A stretch of 64,000 nucleotides of DNA, from positions 35,635,121 to 35,699,120 of the forward strand of contig CM041085.1 of the NCBI GenBank assembly GCA_023079485.1. The letters are read 5' to 3'. The DNA is from Archilochus colubris. Its lineage: Eukaryota; Chordata; Aves; Apodiformes; Trochilidae. This document shows, piece after piece, positions 1 to 11,755 of this stretch. The notes below the pieces were generated by a model. It ran no database searches, was not told where the DNA came from, and saw only the letters and a list, made by a program, of their open reading frames with translations. The first letter of the stretch is position 1, and each line of letters opens with the position of its first letter. The translations under genes and the position numbers were made by a program.

Positions 1-2484
1 TAACAATATTAAATAGACTAAACCTTAAAAAAAAAACCCTAGCAATTCCTTTTCTTGAGACTCAAATAGAATTTGCAGGATGTCTGTGGATACCAGGTAA
101 TTACAGTATATGGAAAATAGAGCTATTTAGAAAAAAAGAAATGGACCTGTCACTAACATATGAAAGTAAGAGAGGATATTAAGATTTTTGATGAGCTGAA
201 AAGGGCACAATTCCTGTATAAGAGATGGAATACAGTAAATACTTGACAAAGACAAGGGGAGGAGGGGGATTTTATTCTTTTAACATCTTCCTTCTCAGTG
301 ACTAATTTTGCTGCAAAAAAAAAAAAACCCTGGATGCTTCTATTAATTATAAAAATGCTACCCCAAAATTGTATTTGATCTATTTTAAATTTCTGGAATT
401 TGGAGTGGGGTAGAAAAAAGGTACATTACACTTTATTTTTCCATCTTGATCATGAATCAATCTTCCATTTCCCCTTTCTGAGCCCCAGCATCATTTACCT
501 GGACATTTTTTTATATTTCATACAAATTCTTCATTATCCTGTGACCCAGCTAATGCCTGTAATTCATATTAACCACAAGGAGTGAAGCCAGCAAAAAAAA
601 GAGAATTTTGATGAGTCTGCCAGACAGCAAAACACAACGAAAAAGGAAAAACAGACAAATTCCTGAGACTACTGAAAGACTGGCAAATGATACGTGGGAC
701 ACATGCAGTGGTACCTTGTACATCAATAAAGATTAAGGGTAGAAAACAAGTCTCTCCAAAAACATAGTCTTTGTGCCTGAGGAAAACACACCAACCATAA
801 TGTCCCCTTCAAACCACCACCTTGACCTGCTATTTACCTCACTGGAGGGACTGAGCATGACCTGCAGTGATAACAACTGTCTGGAACTGTAGTTGAATTT
901 GTATTTGTTTACAAATTAAAAGCCAGTTGAACTGATCAGGTCCAGCACAGCCCTGGCTTCCTCCTTTTTATCCAAATGGAATTTGAGAACATGCCTGCTA
1001 GTTTTGAGATTTCTGTACAGGCAGCAGCATGCTACGGGAAATAGCTATGAGTGAACAGCTCAGCACCCAGAAATCTTGAACACCCAGGAGAAGGAGAGGG
1101 AACCATGAGCCAAAAGTGGTGGTGGCATTGCCAGCATCAGCAAGGGTCTGGCCAAGAGGGGCTCAGACCCACTGTATCTGAGCATGGTGAGCTGGGCAGG
1201 TGCAGCAATGGCCAGGTACAGACCAAACAAATTGTCACCAAATAAATCCATTAGGATAAGGCTTCTCCCAGACCAGGACAGAAAATTAAGTCAGCAAATC
1301 AAGAAGATGTACATCCAGACACAGAATTACTAAAAATGCAACACAGGGGATGGATGGAACAAAGGTAAGGAGCTGAGCTTCAAGGCAGCTTCCAGGCCCA
1401 TGGGCCCACTGAGGATGGGTGAGGTGGTGACCTCTGAGAATGCTTCCCGCAGCTCTTTCTCACACAGCTCTTTCCACAGCAGTCTGATCCAAGGTTACAC
1501 AACTGCCTGGTTTCCCAACTGGCCCTTGACATAACCAGTTAAACAGCCAAGAAGGAATGGAGGCTGAAAAAGACATTGCAGAACCTGTTGGTGCCTCCAC
1601 ACCAATGATGTGCTATCCCAGAAAATACCTGTCCTGTCGAACAAGAAGCAAAATATGGACACAACAGGTAAAAGATCATTTAATCATCAGCTTATTTGAG
1701 AATGCACCACAGAACTTTTGAAATTAATTAAAATACTTAAATCCACTTAAATGGATTCCTGCATTTGCAAATTGAAGATTAGATTGTATCAGCTTATTTA
1801 TAGTCTCAAATATGTGACATTTCACAAAGGTACATCTGCATAGGAGATCATGTACAATTTAAGCAACCACCTTTTTGACAACACAGTTTTAAAAATACAA
1901 ATGTTGCTTTCTCAGTTAGTTTGAAATTTTATTCCAACACTTGCTTGCAATCACGGTATTTAATTAGACATAATTTTTGACTGAAAATTCAAACAACAGC
2001 ATACTTTGTCAAAATAATAGCTACTCTTACTGAGCTGCTTCTCACTACTTCCAATGTCCAAAAAATTCCCAGTTCTACTCAATTAAGTCTGTCCAGATAT
2101 GTCTAACATAATATATCAATAGCAATTACCAGTAGCTATGTAAAGCTGCTAACAAGCAGCAAGGACAATATTACTCTTCCTTTTGTTATAGTGTTTGTTA
2201 CCTTACTACAAAACATTCCAGAGAAGTTTATTTTACAGAGCACCCAAGGAATAAATATTGACATAGCAAAGTTTATGGAAGATAATGAAGCTATTCAAAG
2301 TATTAAAATATTAAAAAGGTTTCCTCAGCAGTTTTTGATAAGAAATTGCACAGTTATTGAATAAAAAGGCTAGTTTCCTTATTGCCAAAAACTGTTTAAA
2401 ACACAGGAAACAAAGATCAGGAATAAATTATTTTTTCTCAGTGCAGTCTGAAAAGGAAATTGTTCTAGGACATCAGGAAAAGAG
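1..2484. other. Intronic stretch without recognised elements
   Basis: AT-rich unique-looking sequence. Roughly 1050-1650 is clearly richer in G+C than its flanks and contains a short palindrome (AGGCCCATGGGCCC-like, near 1396-1410), but I cannot match it to a known repeat or gene. The small frames here are short, overlap on both strands and resemble no protein. Confidence 0.5.
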
Positions 2485-3095
2485 AAATGAACAGTGAAAT
2501 GACAAAGTTTGCTGGTGATATGATTTTATTCAGGGTACGAAAAATGAAGGCCAACTGAAAAAAAAAAAGCCACTGAGGAATGCAGGATTCTGATCGACTA
2601 ATAATAAAATGAAAAATGATATTCATTGTAGATAAATGTAAGGTAATGTACACAGGAAAAATAATTTTATGGAAACAGTGATGGTCTTGACTAGTTATTT
2701 CCACACAGAAACAAGATCTTGGGGTTATAATAGATAGTTCTATGAAAATGTCAGCTCAACGCTCAGTAGCAATCACACAAGTAAATTGAATGCTAGGAAT
2801 TATTAAGAGAGGAATAGAGAAAACTAAACAAAACAAACAGAAAACAGTGCTGTACAAGTACTGTAAAAATCTATGGTGTGCTCCATTTTCAACAGCATAT
2901 GCAGCTCTACCCTTCCCATCTCAGAGCAGGATATGGTAGAACTGAAAACATACCAAAAAATGGAATGTATTATCAAAAGCATCCATGCCACAATCACTTA
3001 AATACACTACAACTTTTTGGCTCCAAAAATCGACAGTTAAATGAGAATATCATAGAGGTCTACTCCATCATAAGAGGCATAGAGAAAGAGACCAA
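2485..3095 (+). mobile_element. Very old, decayed CR1-type LINE fragment (reverse transcriptase C-terminal part)
   Basis: The plus strand follows the order of the C-terminal half of a CR1 ORF2. It has an 'aatgacaaagtttgctggtg' segment near 2498 (the NDTKFADDT-type region), then 'gatcttggggttataataga' (DLGVIVD-like) near 2715, then 'atgctaggaattattaagag' (MLGIIKR) near 2790. A 'tctatggtgtgctcc' segment (KSMVRP-like) near 2870 and 'atagaggtctactccatcat' (the IEVYKIM region) near 3053 follow. Stops and small indels break every frame. The CR1 pattern is from memory. The decay suggests one of the deep CR1 lineages shared by birds, crocodilians and turtles, not a recent avian subfamily. The edges are approximate. 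Confidence 0.75.
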
Positions 3096-6000
3096 GGGTG
3101 GGACAGCATCCTAGAAAATATAAATACCAGACTGAATTATCTAAGCTACTGGCAGAAGCTATGGACTGCCAATATGATACTGTGCTAAATTAATCTTCAT
3201 TCTAAGCTAGTGTAGCCATCGTGAGACAGAAATGGAAGTAATCTGTTACTACCTTTCACTGTGCTGCTGTGTCCCTTCAGAAGGACTGTAGACTGGAATT
3301 GCAGCTACAGCTCTCTGACCTGTTTTGACCTCCAGGCTTCTAAGGGAAGGACAGTGGACTGTCCTCCTGCTGTGCAATCCAGACCATGTAGCCTCTGCAG
3401 AAGCCATTCTGTGTTACTACCCATCAAATGATCCTGACCCACAAGTCTTTTGTACCAAATGACTCTCTATTTTTCCTTTTAAAGTACAGATATTTATAGT
3501 CTTTGTTTTATCCACAAGAAATGCAAAATACTGAAGATACTCAGCTCTGTTGTAGCAGATGCTTCAGCGATTAAATGACTGGCAATAGGCCTTTGTACAA
3601 CTCCTGTGAGTTTAAACTGCTGGATTATAAATCTGTATGAATTCCCTTCAGACTCCCTTGCCTACTTTTAATTTCAAGCTGTCATCTTAAACTTGAAAAT
3701 CTGACTGCATTTTGCACTGCACCTTAATTTTCTGAAGAACGTTTCTCCCACATTAATATAAAGTATTAAGTTTGCTTATAAGATTACCACAACTTGTATG
3801 TCAATGTTGTTTAAAAAGTGTTCTTCATTTCCTCTTCTTTTGCTTATGATTTAATTCTTATTGGTTCTTGCACACTGAGCATATTTAGATCTTTCCAGAG
3901 ATACCTGTTTTACTTTTCTGAAGATTACTTTTCTAAAGAAATACTACTACTTTGAAGACTATTTTTTATATAAAGAGACATTTTCAAAGAGATTCCACCT
4001 GATGTAAAGAAACAAATACAAAATTACTTGGTAGTAATAGCCAATTTTGATGGCTGAGCATACAAAAAATAAGTGATTTTGCAACAGCTTAGTACCCCAC
4101 TTCCACCTTCTCAGGTTCAAAAGCATTACTTCAAAACGTAATCTGATTCAGCAATAGTAAGAAAAGATAGGAACTAACACTGTTTAAGTTTTCTACATTC
4201 ATACAAAGTGATGATTCCACTGGTCTATGGAATAGGTGCCACCTCTGAGAAGTCTTGAGAGATCCTCGTCTCATCCACAGTTGCACAAGAGATTCCACAC
4301 AGGTAAGAAAAAGTTAATGATGCTCTACCTAGGAGTCAGCTGATGCAGACTGTTGGCAGATGAGGTCTATTACAGTTAGACATCAATATTCCCTAGATAT
4401 ATTAAATTGATTGTTATCTTAGATTCCTTTCCAGATGTGCAATAAATTAATTCAATGGAATATTCAGTTTTGACTCATTTTCTTAATTCATTTTTGAAAT
4501 GAAAAGAATGACAGTAAGGAAAAGAAAGAAGCAGGGAAAAGAAAGGGAAGAGGAAGACACAAAACTGAATTCTAGGTGGGAAATAACATTGCACAGATTA
4601 AAAATGTCAATTAACATATTTTTAAAATAACTATATTAACTGAAAAAAATTAAAAGTAATACACACATGTATTACACACGTCTTTACACACATGTAAAGA
4701 GATACTGTATGGACCTAGGAAACGCTTCAGGACACTGACAGTAGCAGAATACAATAAACATAGGAAGTTTCCCTAGCACCAAAAAAAAAGAAAAAAATCA
4801 GACAGCAGCAATTGTGATTTGCTGATTTTGAACAGAAAGACAGAGTAGCAGGCATTCTATCAAAAAGTTACTTTACATAAGCAGAGAAGGTAAGGAGTGC
4901 TGGAGAGCCAGACACTTGATCAAAGAGGTATAAAAATAGAAGAGGAAATGAACGACAAAGAAATCACCTACCTTTTAGCCCTGAAAAAAGGCACACAAAA
5001 AAACGGAAGAATGATGAGGGAAAAGATTATTCTTCCTGACAGGACACATACTTTCCATTGCTTTATTATACCATTGATCAGATTTGAAAAGATAAAGACT
5101 GGAGCAGAAGAACATAGAAGAGAAGTACTGGCAATTTTCAAAAACTTTACCACAATGAGATTATTAAAAAGTCTAATAAAAATGTATGTCATTTCGTAAG
5201 AACTGTTGTATACCAGATGAGAATACGTGAGGGTTTGAGCAGAGAAATCATGATAAAGAATATGTTACAAAGTTATTTGCTTCTAATGAGCTAAACATTA
5301 AATCAGAAAGCTTTAGCTCTTTGAGCGTGAAATTCTTCATCTTAATCACCCATCTCATTCATAACTGTTTATATATTTATTTAGTAAGAATGGTGGTACA
5401 ACCTATTTGCAGCAATCCAAACTACATGGATTGCTACACTGCCAAGGAGCTTCAAGTTCCAACACAATCATCTTAACCTTTACAAAATAGATATCAATTT
5501 TTCACTACAAAGGAAATAAAGTGACATTATGCATAGCATCAAGACACAGAACATTTCAGCATACTTAAAGAACTCTATTTGGGAGCGTCCCCCCTGAAAA
5601 TTAATGTTACTTCAACACATATTATAGTAGAGATAATATAAAGGAACGTCAGTCTAAGGTACTTCTCACGAACACTCATCCACTTTAAAAAATCAGCATC
5701 TGTTAAACACTTTTGCTAGCTCTAAAAATTGGTAGTGACAGAGAATAGAAAGATCTCTGAGATACGAAATTCTTAAAATAATACAAACTCCCAACCTCTA
5801 CTTTTAGCAATAATCTGAACTTGACAAACCCTATTATTTGCAGAGAATAGAGATGGATAAAAAAGTGTATTATACATATTCGGAATGCTTGAATGCAAAG
5901 ACAAACTCTCAATTGCAAGTCTTAAGGTGGTGCTTAGAGTAGGAGTTTCATATAAAACAGATATATCTGTAAATGGAAATCAGCAAAATTTCTGTTTCAA

Positions 6001-6717
6001 GGTTACATTACTATCTCTAATTTAGGTGAAATCAGTGGACAATGTTATGTGATTTAGATACCAGGAGAATAAGTCTTAGAGCTATTCAACACAGATTAGG
6101 TAACAAGAGATATAAAAGTACAATATCTCCTATTATTAATCTGCATCAGATCTTGAATTTGGATCTTGCTGTTCCACAGCTGAATACATAGAGATTTTGC
6201 TACTTTGTTCAATTTTAACAGAAGCACAACATTCTTTTCAAGACAATCTGTTCAGGTAAAGTACCTGATAATGTTAATCAGGATCTTCATCTGGCCATGT
6301 CTGCAGTTCAGTTCAGGCTTTATTTAAAACTCTATCAGTATCTGATTCATCCACTTCAACAATAATTTGTGGAGGCTGAGGAGAGTTGCAGTAGATAACA
6401 TCTCACTTGCCAAGTGGTACAGCTTTAAGCCTAAAGTGATTGTTGCTAGCTGAAGTTTTCTTCCAGTAATGATACTGAGTATTTATTGTGTGACAAAGCT
6501 AAGGAGAAAATCGTGATGAACAAAAGGAGAAATCAGGGCTGCAGGTACTTCGGTTGCTCAAGTGAACTTTTGATCTCTGTTAGAACTTTGGTTAAATCAT
6601 CTTCATAGCAAATATGCATTAAAATAATGTCAGCCAGCACTAGAAACCAAGAGGTTTCCAGTATGTTAAGCACGGTTTAGCATGAAATCTTTGGTAAACT
6701 GTGCTGTGTTGAATGAA
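3096..6717. other. Intronic stretch without recognised elements
   Basis: AT-rich sequence with short A/T runs and a small CA/TG-rich patch near 4660-4700. The 100-codon frame at 4897-5199 (+) has an opposite-strand counterpart, no recognisable domain and no splice-site context, so it is treated as chance. Confidence 0.5.
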
Positions 6718-6781
6718 TCATAGAATCATAGAATCATAGAATCATAGAATCATAGAATCATAGAATCATAGAATCATAGAA
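6718..6781 (-). repeat. (TCATAGAA)8 CR1 tail microsatellite
   Basis: Eight perfect copies of the 8-bp unit TCATAGAA lie at the 3' terminus of the CR1. The other two CR1 tails of this subfamily in the window carry only about one to two units, so this tail has expanded after or during insertion. Confidence 0.95.
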
Positions 6782-7240
6782 TTGGCTGGGTTGGAAGGAA
6801 CCTCAGAGATCACCAAGTCCAACCCTTGATCCACTACTGCTGCAGTTACCAGATCATGGCACTGAGTGCCACATCCAGTCTCTTTTTAAATATCTCAAGG
6901 GATGGAGAATCCACTACTTCCCAGGGCAGCCCATTCCAATGTCTGATCACCCTCTCCGTAAAGAAATTCTTTCTAATATCCAACCTAAACTTCCCCTGGC
7001 ACAACTTAAGACCGTGTCCTCTTGTCTTGTTGAAAGTTGCCTGGCAAAAGAGACCAACCCCCGCCTGGCTACACCCTCCTTTCAGGGAGTTGTAGAGAGC
7101 GATGAGGTCTCCTCTGAGCCTCCTCTTCTTTAGGCTGAACACCCCCAGCTCCCTCAGCCTCTCCTCATAGGGTCTGTGCTCGAGTCCCTTCACCAGCCTG
7201 GTTGCCCTATTTTGGACCCGCTCCAGGACCTTGATATCCT
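6718..7240 (-). mobile_element. 5'-truncated CR1 LINE, 3' end with intact ORF2 C-terminus
   Basis: Read on the minus strand from 7240, the sequence encodes the C-terminal part of a CR1 ORF2 product. It runs from [20 protein letters not shown] through [20 protein letters not shown] and [20 protein letters not shown] to a stop at 6846-6848, with no frameshift. The 3' UTR follows, with GGTTCCTTCCAACCCAGCC, and ends in the 8-bp tail repeats. Truncation at the 5' end, lack of poly(A) and short terminal tandem repeats are the normal CR1 signature. It is nearly the same subfamily as the copy at 43713-44042, differing by a few percent over about 330 bp. The open frame suggests a comparatively young insertion. 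It lies in sense with PRKN in intron 3. Confidence 0.95.
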
Positions 7241-8460
7241 AAACTAAACATTGATGAATATGTACAGTGTACATGTACACTTGCTAGGCCTGGAGCATGT
7301 TATCCCCTTCCCCTGCACCTCAAGTCCTCCTCCCTACACGGATGTTTCCTTCTTTTTCTCTTTCCCTGTCTTTTGACTGGCAAATGTGAAGAGCCATGGA
7401 ACACAGCTGCACCAGTAAGGCATCATGGAAGCTTTAGAAGAGAGTGGTGGTGCTCAGCAAACATTGGCATAAGACACTCTGCACCAGGATGCAGCTGCCG
7501 CCTTTAATCTTTGTTTTGCTGAGTGAGAGGGTAGTTAAAATATATGAACATATATATAAATATGTATATATATGTGTGTGTATACATATACATAAATATA
7601 TAAAGATATATACACACTCCAGACGGGCTTGCATTTTAAGTGGAAGTTTAGTTACAGATACTCTATTCCAGAAATGAGAATCATTATAGGTAGATTGACT
7701 GTCAAAACTGAATCTGAAGCATTGATCTGCAAATACCAGTAATGGCAGCAGTTGGATATAACTGCTAAATCAGAATCTGACATGTTCTCAGGGTTGAAGA
7801 CCTGAGACTGAATACCCATGCAGATGCCAACAGTGCAGATAAGCTTGTAAGATACAGTTTCAGTGTACCAGTGAATAGGTTTATTTGACCACCATTCAAA
7901 AATGCTAGTTTTGAATCTTAAGGGTAACCATTAAATAGGAACTTCCAGACCCTGAATATCTCGCTATAGAAACCACGATTCTGACATTGTAGTTACAAAA
8001 GAAAAGGCACCACAGCACATATAAGCCAGCTCAGAAATATTGCAGACAGCTTCACTTACAGGTCACTGTATCATTTGGTCGTATAAGCAGAAGTCAGATC
8101 AGCGAAGATATTTTATTCCTTTTGTTTTTCCTGTAAGTTTGATAATTCCATCACAAATGTTGCAATTCTAAATTCAACTTTCTGCTCTGCACCAACAGAG
8201 CCCACAGAATTTCTTTGTTCCCGAAGATTGTAGTAAATATTGAATGGGCAATGGTTCTTGGCACAGCATGGTCTGTTTCGACTAGAAAAAACCTTAGTTT
8301 CTGGGGATAATGTAGGCTTTAGGAAGAATGTGCAAGGATGAGCAAGGTTTAGGCAAAAGGTTGTGTACCTAAGAGCAAAAGGAAAAAAACTAACACTGAA
8401 GGATTTTTCAAAATCCACATAAATCTTACACAGAATCTCAGTTCCTTAGATATTCCCTGA
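7241..8460. other. Intronic stretch with a TA-rich microsatellite only
   Basis: Apart from the microsatellite at 7539-7617 I see no repeat or coding signal. The small frames around 7434-7677 run through that microsatellite. Confidence 0.5.
7539..7617. repeat. Imperfect (TA)n/(TATG)n microsatellite
   Basis: Alternating tatata, tatgtgtgtgta and tatacatata blocks for about 80 bp, with interruptions. It is a simple repeat likely to vary in length. Confidence 0.85.
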
Positions 8461-8638
8461 AATAAATAAAGACACACAAACAAACAATTACCAAAAAAAC
8501 CCCACAAAAACCCACCCACCAACCAACCAAGCAAAAAAATGAAAAAAAACACTAAAATCAAACCAAAACAAAAAATCCTAAACAAACAAACCACCCAAAA
8601 AATCCCCCAAAACCTAAAAAACAAACAAACAAAAGAAC
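8461..8638. repeat. A/C-rich low-complexity tract, (AAAC)n-like
   Basis: About 180 bp composed almost only of A and C on the plus strand (acaaacaaac, ccacccacc, aaaccc), with almost no G or T. The 91-codon minus-strand frame over it (Phe/Leu/Trp/Gly-rich) is a by-product of this composition, not a membrane protein. Its origin is unclear; it could be an old expanded tail of a retroelement. Confidence 0.85.
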
Positions 8639-11329
8639 AGAGTCACAAAAGACAAAACAACTGAAATTCTAGCTGGCAACTTCTGAAAAGAAGCCTGAAT
8701 AGCCAAGAAGTCCACTGCCTTGGCATCTCAAAATGGAAGTCACCCAGGTAATAGTGGAAATGTGAAACTTTCACTGAAACGAAGCTGATGGCAAAATTCT
8801 AAAGGCTTTCTGGCAAAGCAATGCAAGAACTTGCATTAACTTTATTTCTATAATTATGAATTGGATCTTTTCAATTGAGTGTCCATTTTAGTACCACAAC
8901 CATTATTTTCTTCAAATAAAAAAAAAGCATCACAGAATCTGTCTTCCCCTACCAAATGCAATGTTCTTTACCTTTCACAGAAGTTCAAATTTAGTCCCAC
9001 AGAAGCTATTTGACTCTAAAGAGTGCGGGATGTATTTTGTATGGGTATTTTTTCTCCTAGTATCAACCAAATTTATTAAACTATTTGTTAAATTATATGT
9101 TTCATAGAATTACTTTCCCCATAACAAGCCTTTCTGTTCTCCCCATGGCTTTGCTGTAGGTGCAAAACTCTCAATGACATTAATGAATCTCGAGCATGTG
9201 ATTTGAGAGAAGACTCTGTGTCTTAAGTCATTTTGAGTGGTAAGGGAGACTTTCATAGCAGAGACTGTAGTGCAAGAACTATGCTGCACAGAAGCAGCAA
9301 CTACTGGTTTTTAATGAGCTTTAAAAAAACCTTATCATTAATGCCTCATAATGGGACTCTTCCTGTTAAAAAAAAAAATTACACTACATCTCTGGTGTCA
9401 TTTTTTTTACACAGAAGAGGTGTTTCGTTAGTGTTACATTCCTATTTTCCCCTGTGGCATCAGTAATTAATTCATGCCAACAATTATTTCAGAAACACGT
9501 AATATGTACAGTTTTGTTTAATCAGCACAGAACGTTTTCCACTGACAAATGCCACCTCCAGCTGATTGCATGGAGGTGAGGGATGTGTTTGCAAAAGAAA
9601 GCCCATCCATGCTGTCACCCACAAAAAAAAATCAAAATACTTTTCAAGGACACAACAGTGTTCCCACCCGAAACCTTGACACAAGGGAGTTACCAAATGT
9701 TACCAGCTTCAATTAACATGAAAGAGCCTTTAAAAACTATAAAGTAATTGGACACGTTCATGAGACACGTTCATGAGACATAATTATGTCAGGTAAAATT
9801 GAGCATTCCCAGAAGTGCTTTTGGATCTATTAGAAAAGAACATTTCTCCTCTCAAATGTATTTCACAGACATGCAAGGTGGGGAAAAATGGCACCATTCT
9901 CATCAGTGTTAAAAGCATATGATATGAATGAGGTCTCCAGCATGGCACTGACTGCAATAAATTATCAAGTGTGTGTTCTGTTTTCTGAAATGGGTTCAAT
10001 TTATCATTTTATTGAAAAGATTCCATTATGCTAATGTCTTATAAAATCACTTTTTGCTGTTGCTGGAAGGTGAAGAGGGGATATCAGTTTTTATATATAG
10101 AACTTGGAAGTACTGCAGCATTGAGTTGTCAAGGGTTAATAACCCTAACAGAAGATACAATATATATAAGAGCAAACTTCCAAGGACTTTATAATGACAA
10201 TTTTTCATAACCCTACTGGATGCAGAATGACCAGAATATTTTCCTTAAGCTTAACTCTTTGAAAAAGAAAGTTTGACAGAACTAGCAATAGTTAACTGGT
10301 GGGCTAAACACACTCTCTCTCTTCTCTAATTAACCCTTGAGTTGACACTGGAGACTGTTTAGGAAGTGCTGTTTCAATGAAGGTCAGAATAGAGAATGCC
10401 ATTGGTTTTTTTGCCAACTTATCCAGATAGCAGACATGAAGGATAATTAGACAGAGGTGATTACTCACAAAAAGGTACACTCCTTTTCTAAATATAACAC
10501 TATACAATAAAAACTTGTTTCTTTTGAAGCACTGGATACAAAAAGGGTAATTGTGAAAAGAGAAAGAGAACTAGATTTAGATAGACAATTGGTTTGATCT
10601 TTTATAATAGCTCTTTTGTGGCTAAGATGTGACTTGTATGCAGAAAAACACTTTTATACCATGCATCTAGAAATAGAGTATTGTTTCAGAAACATTACTG
10701 TATTCTGAATAACCTCTATTGGGAAGCATTCTCTTATGGACATGCCTTCTCCAACCTCCAAGCATACTCATACAGCATCATCTGAGAAGATACAGCAGCT
10801 AATCAAAAGGAATAATTTAACATATTCTGACAAAAATGCACAGTATTTCAGCAGTTGAAAACAAGTAAGTGGAGCTAGAGCACTGTGATCATTATCCCAA
10901 TGAATCACAAATACCCTCCTGGATCTTAGAGCTTCAAACATGGATCACAGTTTGAGAACTTCTGTAATCCAACACTTAGTAGTGAGCTTGTAAAGTCATT
11001 TAAAACTTTAAAGTAGTTCTTATTCAACACATGGGACTTAGCAGCACTGATTTAAAATAAAATGTATTGTCACCGTGCCATATGTAAATGTTATGGTCAT
11101 AATCCTCTCTTAGTACACATCTGGATTTTCAGACCTCAGATGAGCATACTTAAAATGCAGTTGCCTCTGAAAAGCATATTTTAGCACTGTAATCTAGTCA
11201 GGCTCAATGGGTAAACATTTTGAAGTGTGTGAGTATTTGTACACAGGAGGCGTCCAAGTGAGAAAACGTTGTAAAAAAAGAACAAAAAAAGCCAATGGAT
11301 TGCAGAACAGCTTGCAGGTATGGAATAGC
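8639..11329. other. Intronic stretch without recognised elements
   Basis: AT-rich sequence. The only structure noted is a perfect 13-bp tandem doublet (gacacgttcatga, 9751-9776). Small frames on both strands have no recognisable content. Confidence 0.5.
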
Positions 11330-11520
11330 CATGAACGGGAGATAGCAAAACACTGTCCTGCACAACACTGTTCCACATGACATCCTGGTCTCTGAATAGC
11401 AAGTATGGATTCAACGGATGGACCACCTGGTGGATAACAAATCCACTTGGTGGATAACAAATTGTCTGGATGGTCTCACTCAGAGTAGTAGTCAAGAGCT
11501 CAATGTTCAAATGGAGACAG
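11330..11520 (+). mobile_element. CR1 ORF2 fragment (reverse transcriptase domain, internal piece)
   Basis: The plus strand around 11405-11515 matches the CR1 segment just before the conserved SSGVPQGSVLGP block: 'atggattcaacggatggacc', 'tggtggataacaaattgtct', 'gagctcaatgttcaaatgga'. The match to this LINE region is from memory but characteristic. A 20-bp piece (ccac[c/t]tggtggataacaaat) is duplicated in tandem at 11423-11442 and 11443-11462. The fragment stops abruptly at about 11520, where the inverted-duplication arm begins. The left edge is uncertain. Confidence 0.7.
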
Positions 11521-11755
11521 TATGTGTAACTTTTACTGAGTCTACACCTGAAGCCAGATTTAAACTGAAAATTACACTGGGGAAAAGAAATAAACAAAAT
11601 AAAAAAAGAAATAAATATCAGTCTTCGTTGGCAGCATCTTCATCCCTGTTTCTGTTTTCAAAGATACATTGGGGTAACTTGGTCCTGAGCTGTCCATGAT
11701 TGTCATATTTGACCTTAAGTTGCTACATGAAGAATGTGTGTGTATTCATTATCTG
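11521..11755 (+). repeat. Arm A of an inverted duplicated segment (partner 17879-18081)
   Basis: The reverse complement of this segment closely follows 17879-18081. Shared blocks include 'acttaaggtcaaatatgaca', 'aaaacagaaacagggatgaa', 'gaagatgctgcca' and 'tctggcttcaggtgtagact'. Arm A carries about 20 bp of extra A-rich sequence near 11590-11615 and about 12 bp extra near 11682-11694. I do not recognise the sequence as a gene or a known repeat. It lies in intron 3, about 5.5 kb downstream of exon 3 on the gene strand. Confidence 0.9.

Noticed and set aside
8349..8624. Hydrophobic 91-codon minus-strand frame resembling a membrane protein
   Set aside because: The translation is an artefact of the A/C-only tract (G/T-only on the minus strand).
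11181..11597. 138-codon minus-strand open frame
   Set aside because: It runs antisense through the CR1 fragment and the duplicated arm, with no recognisable protein content.
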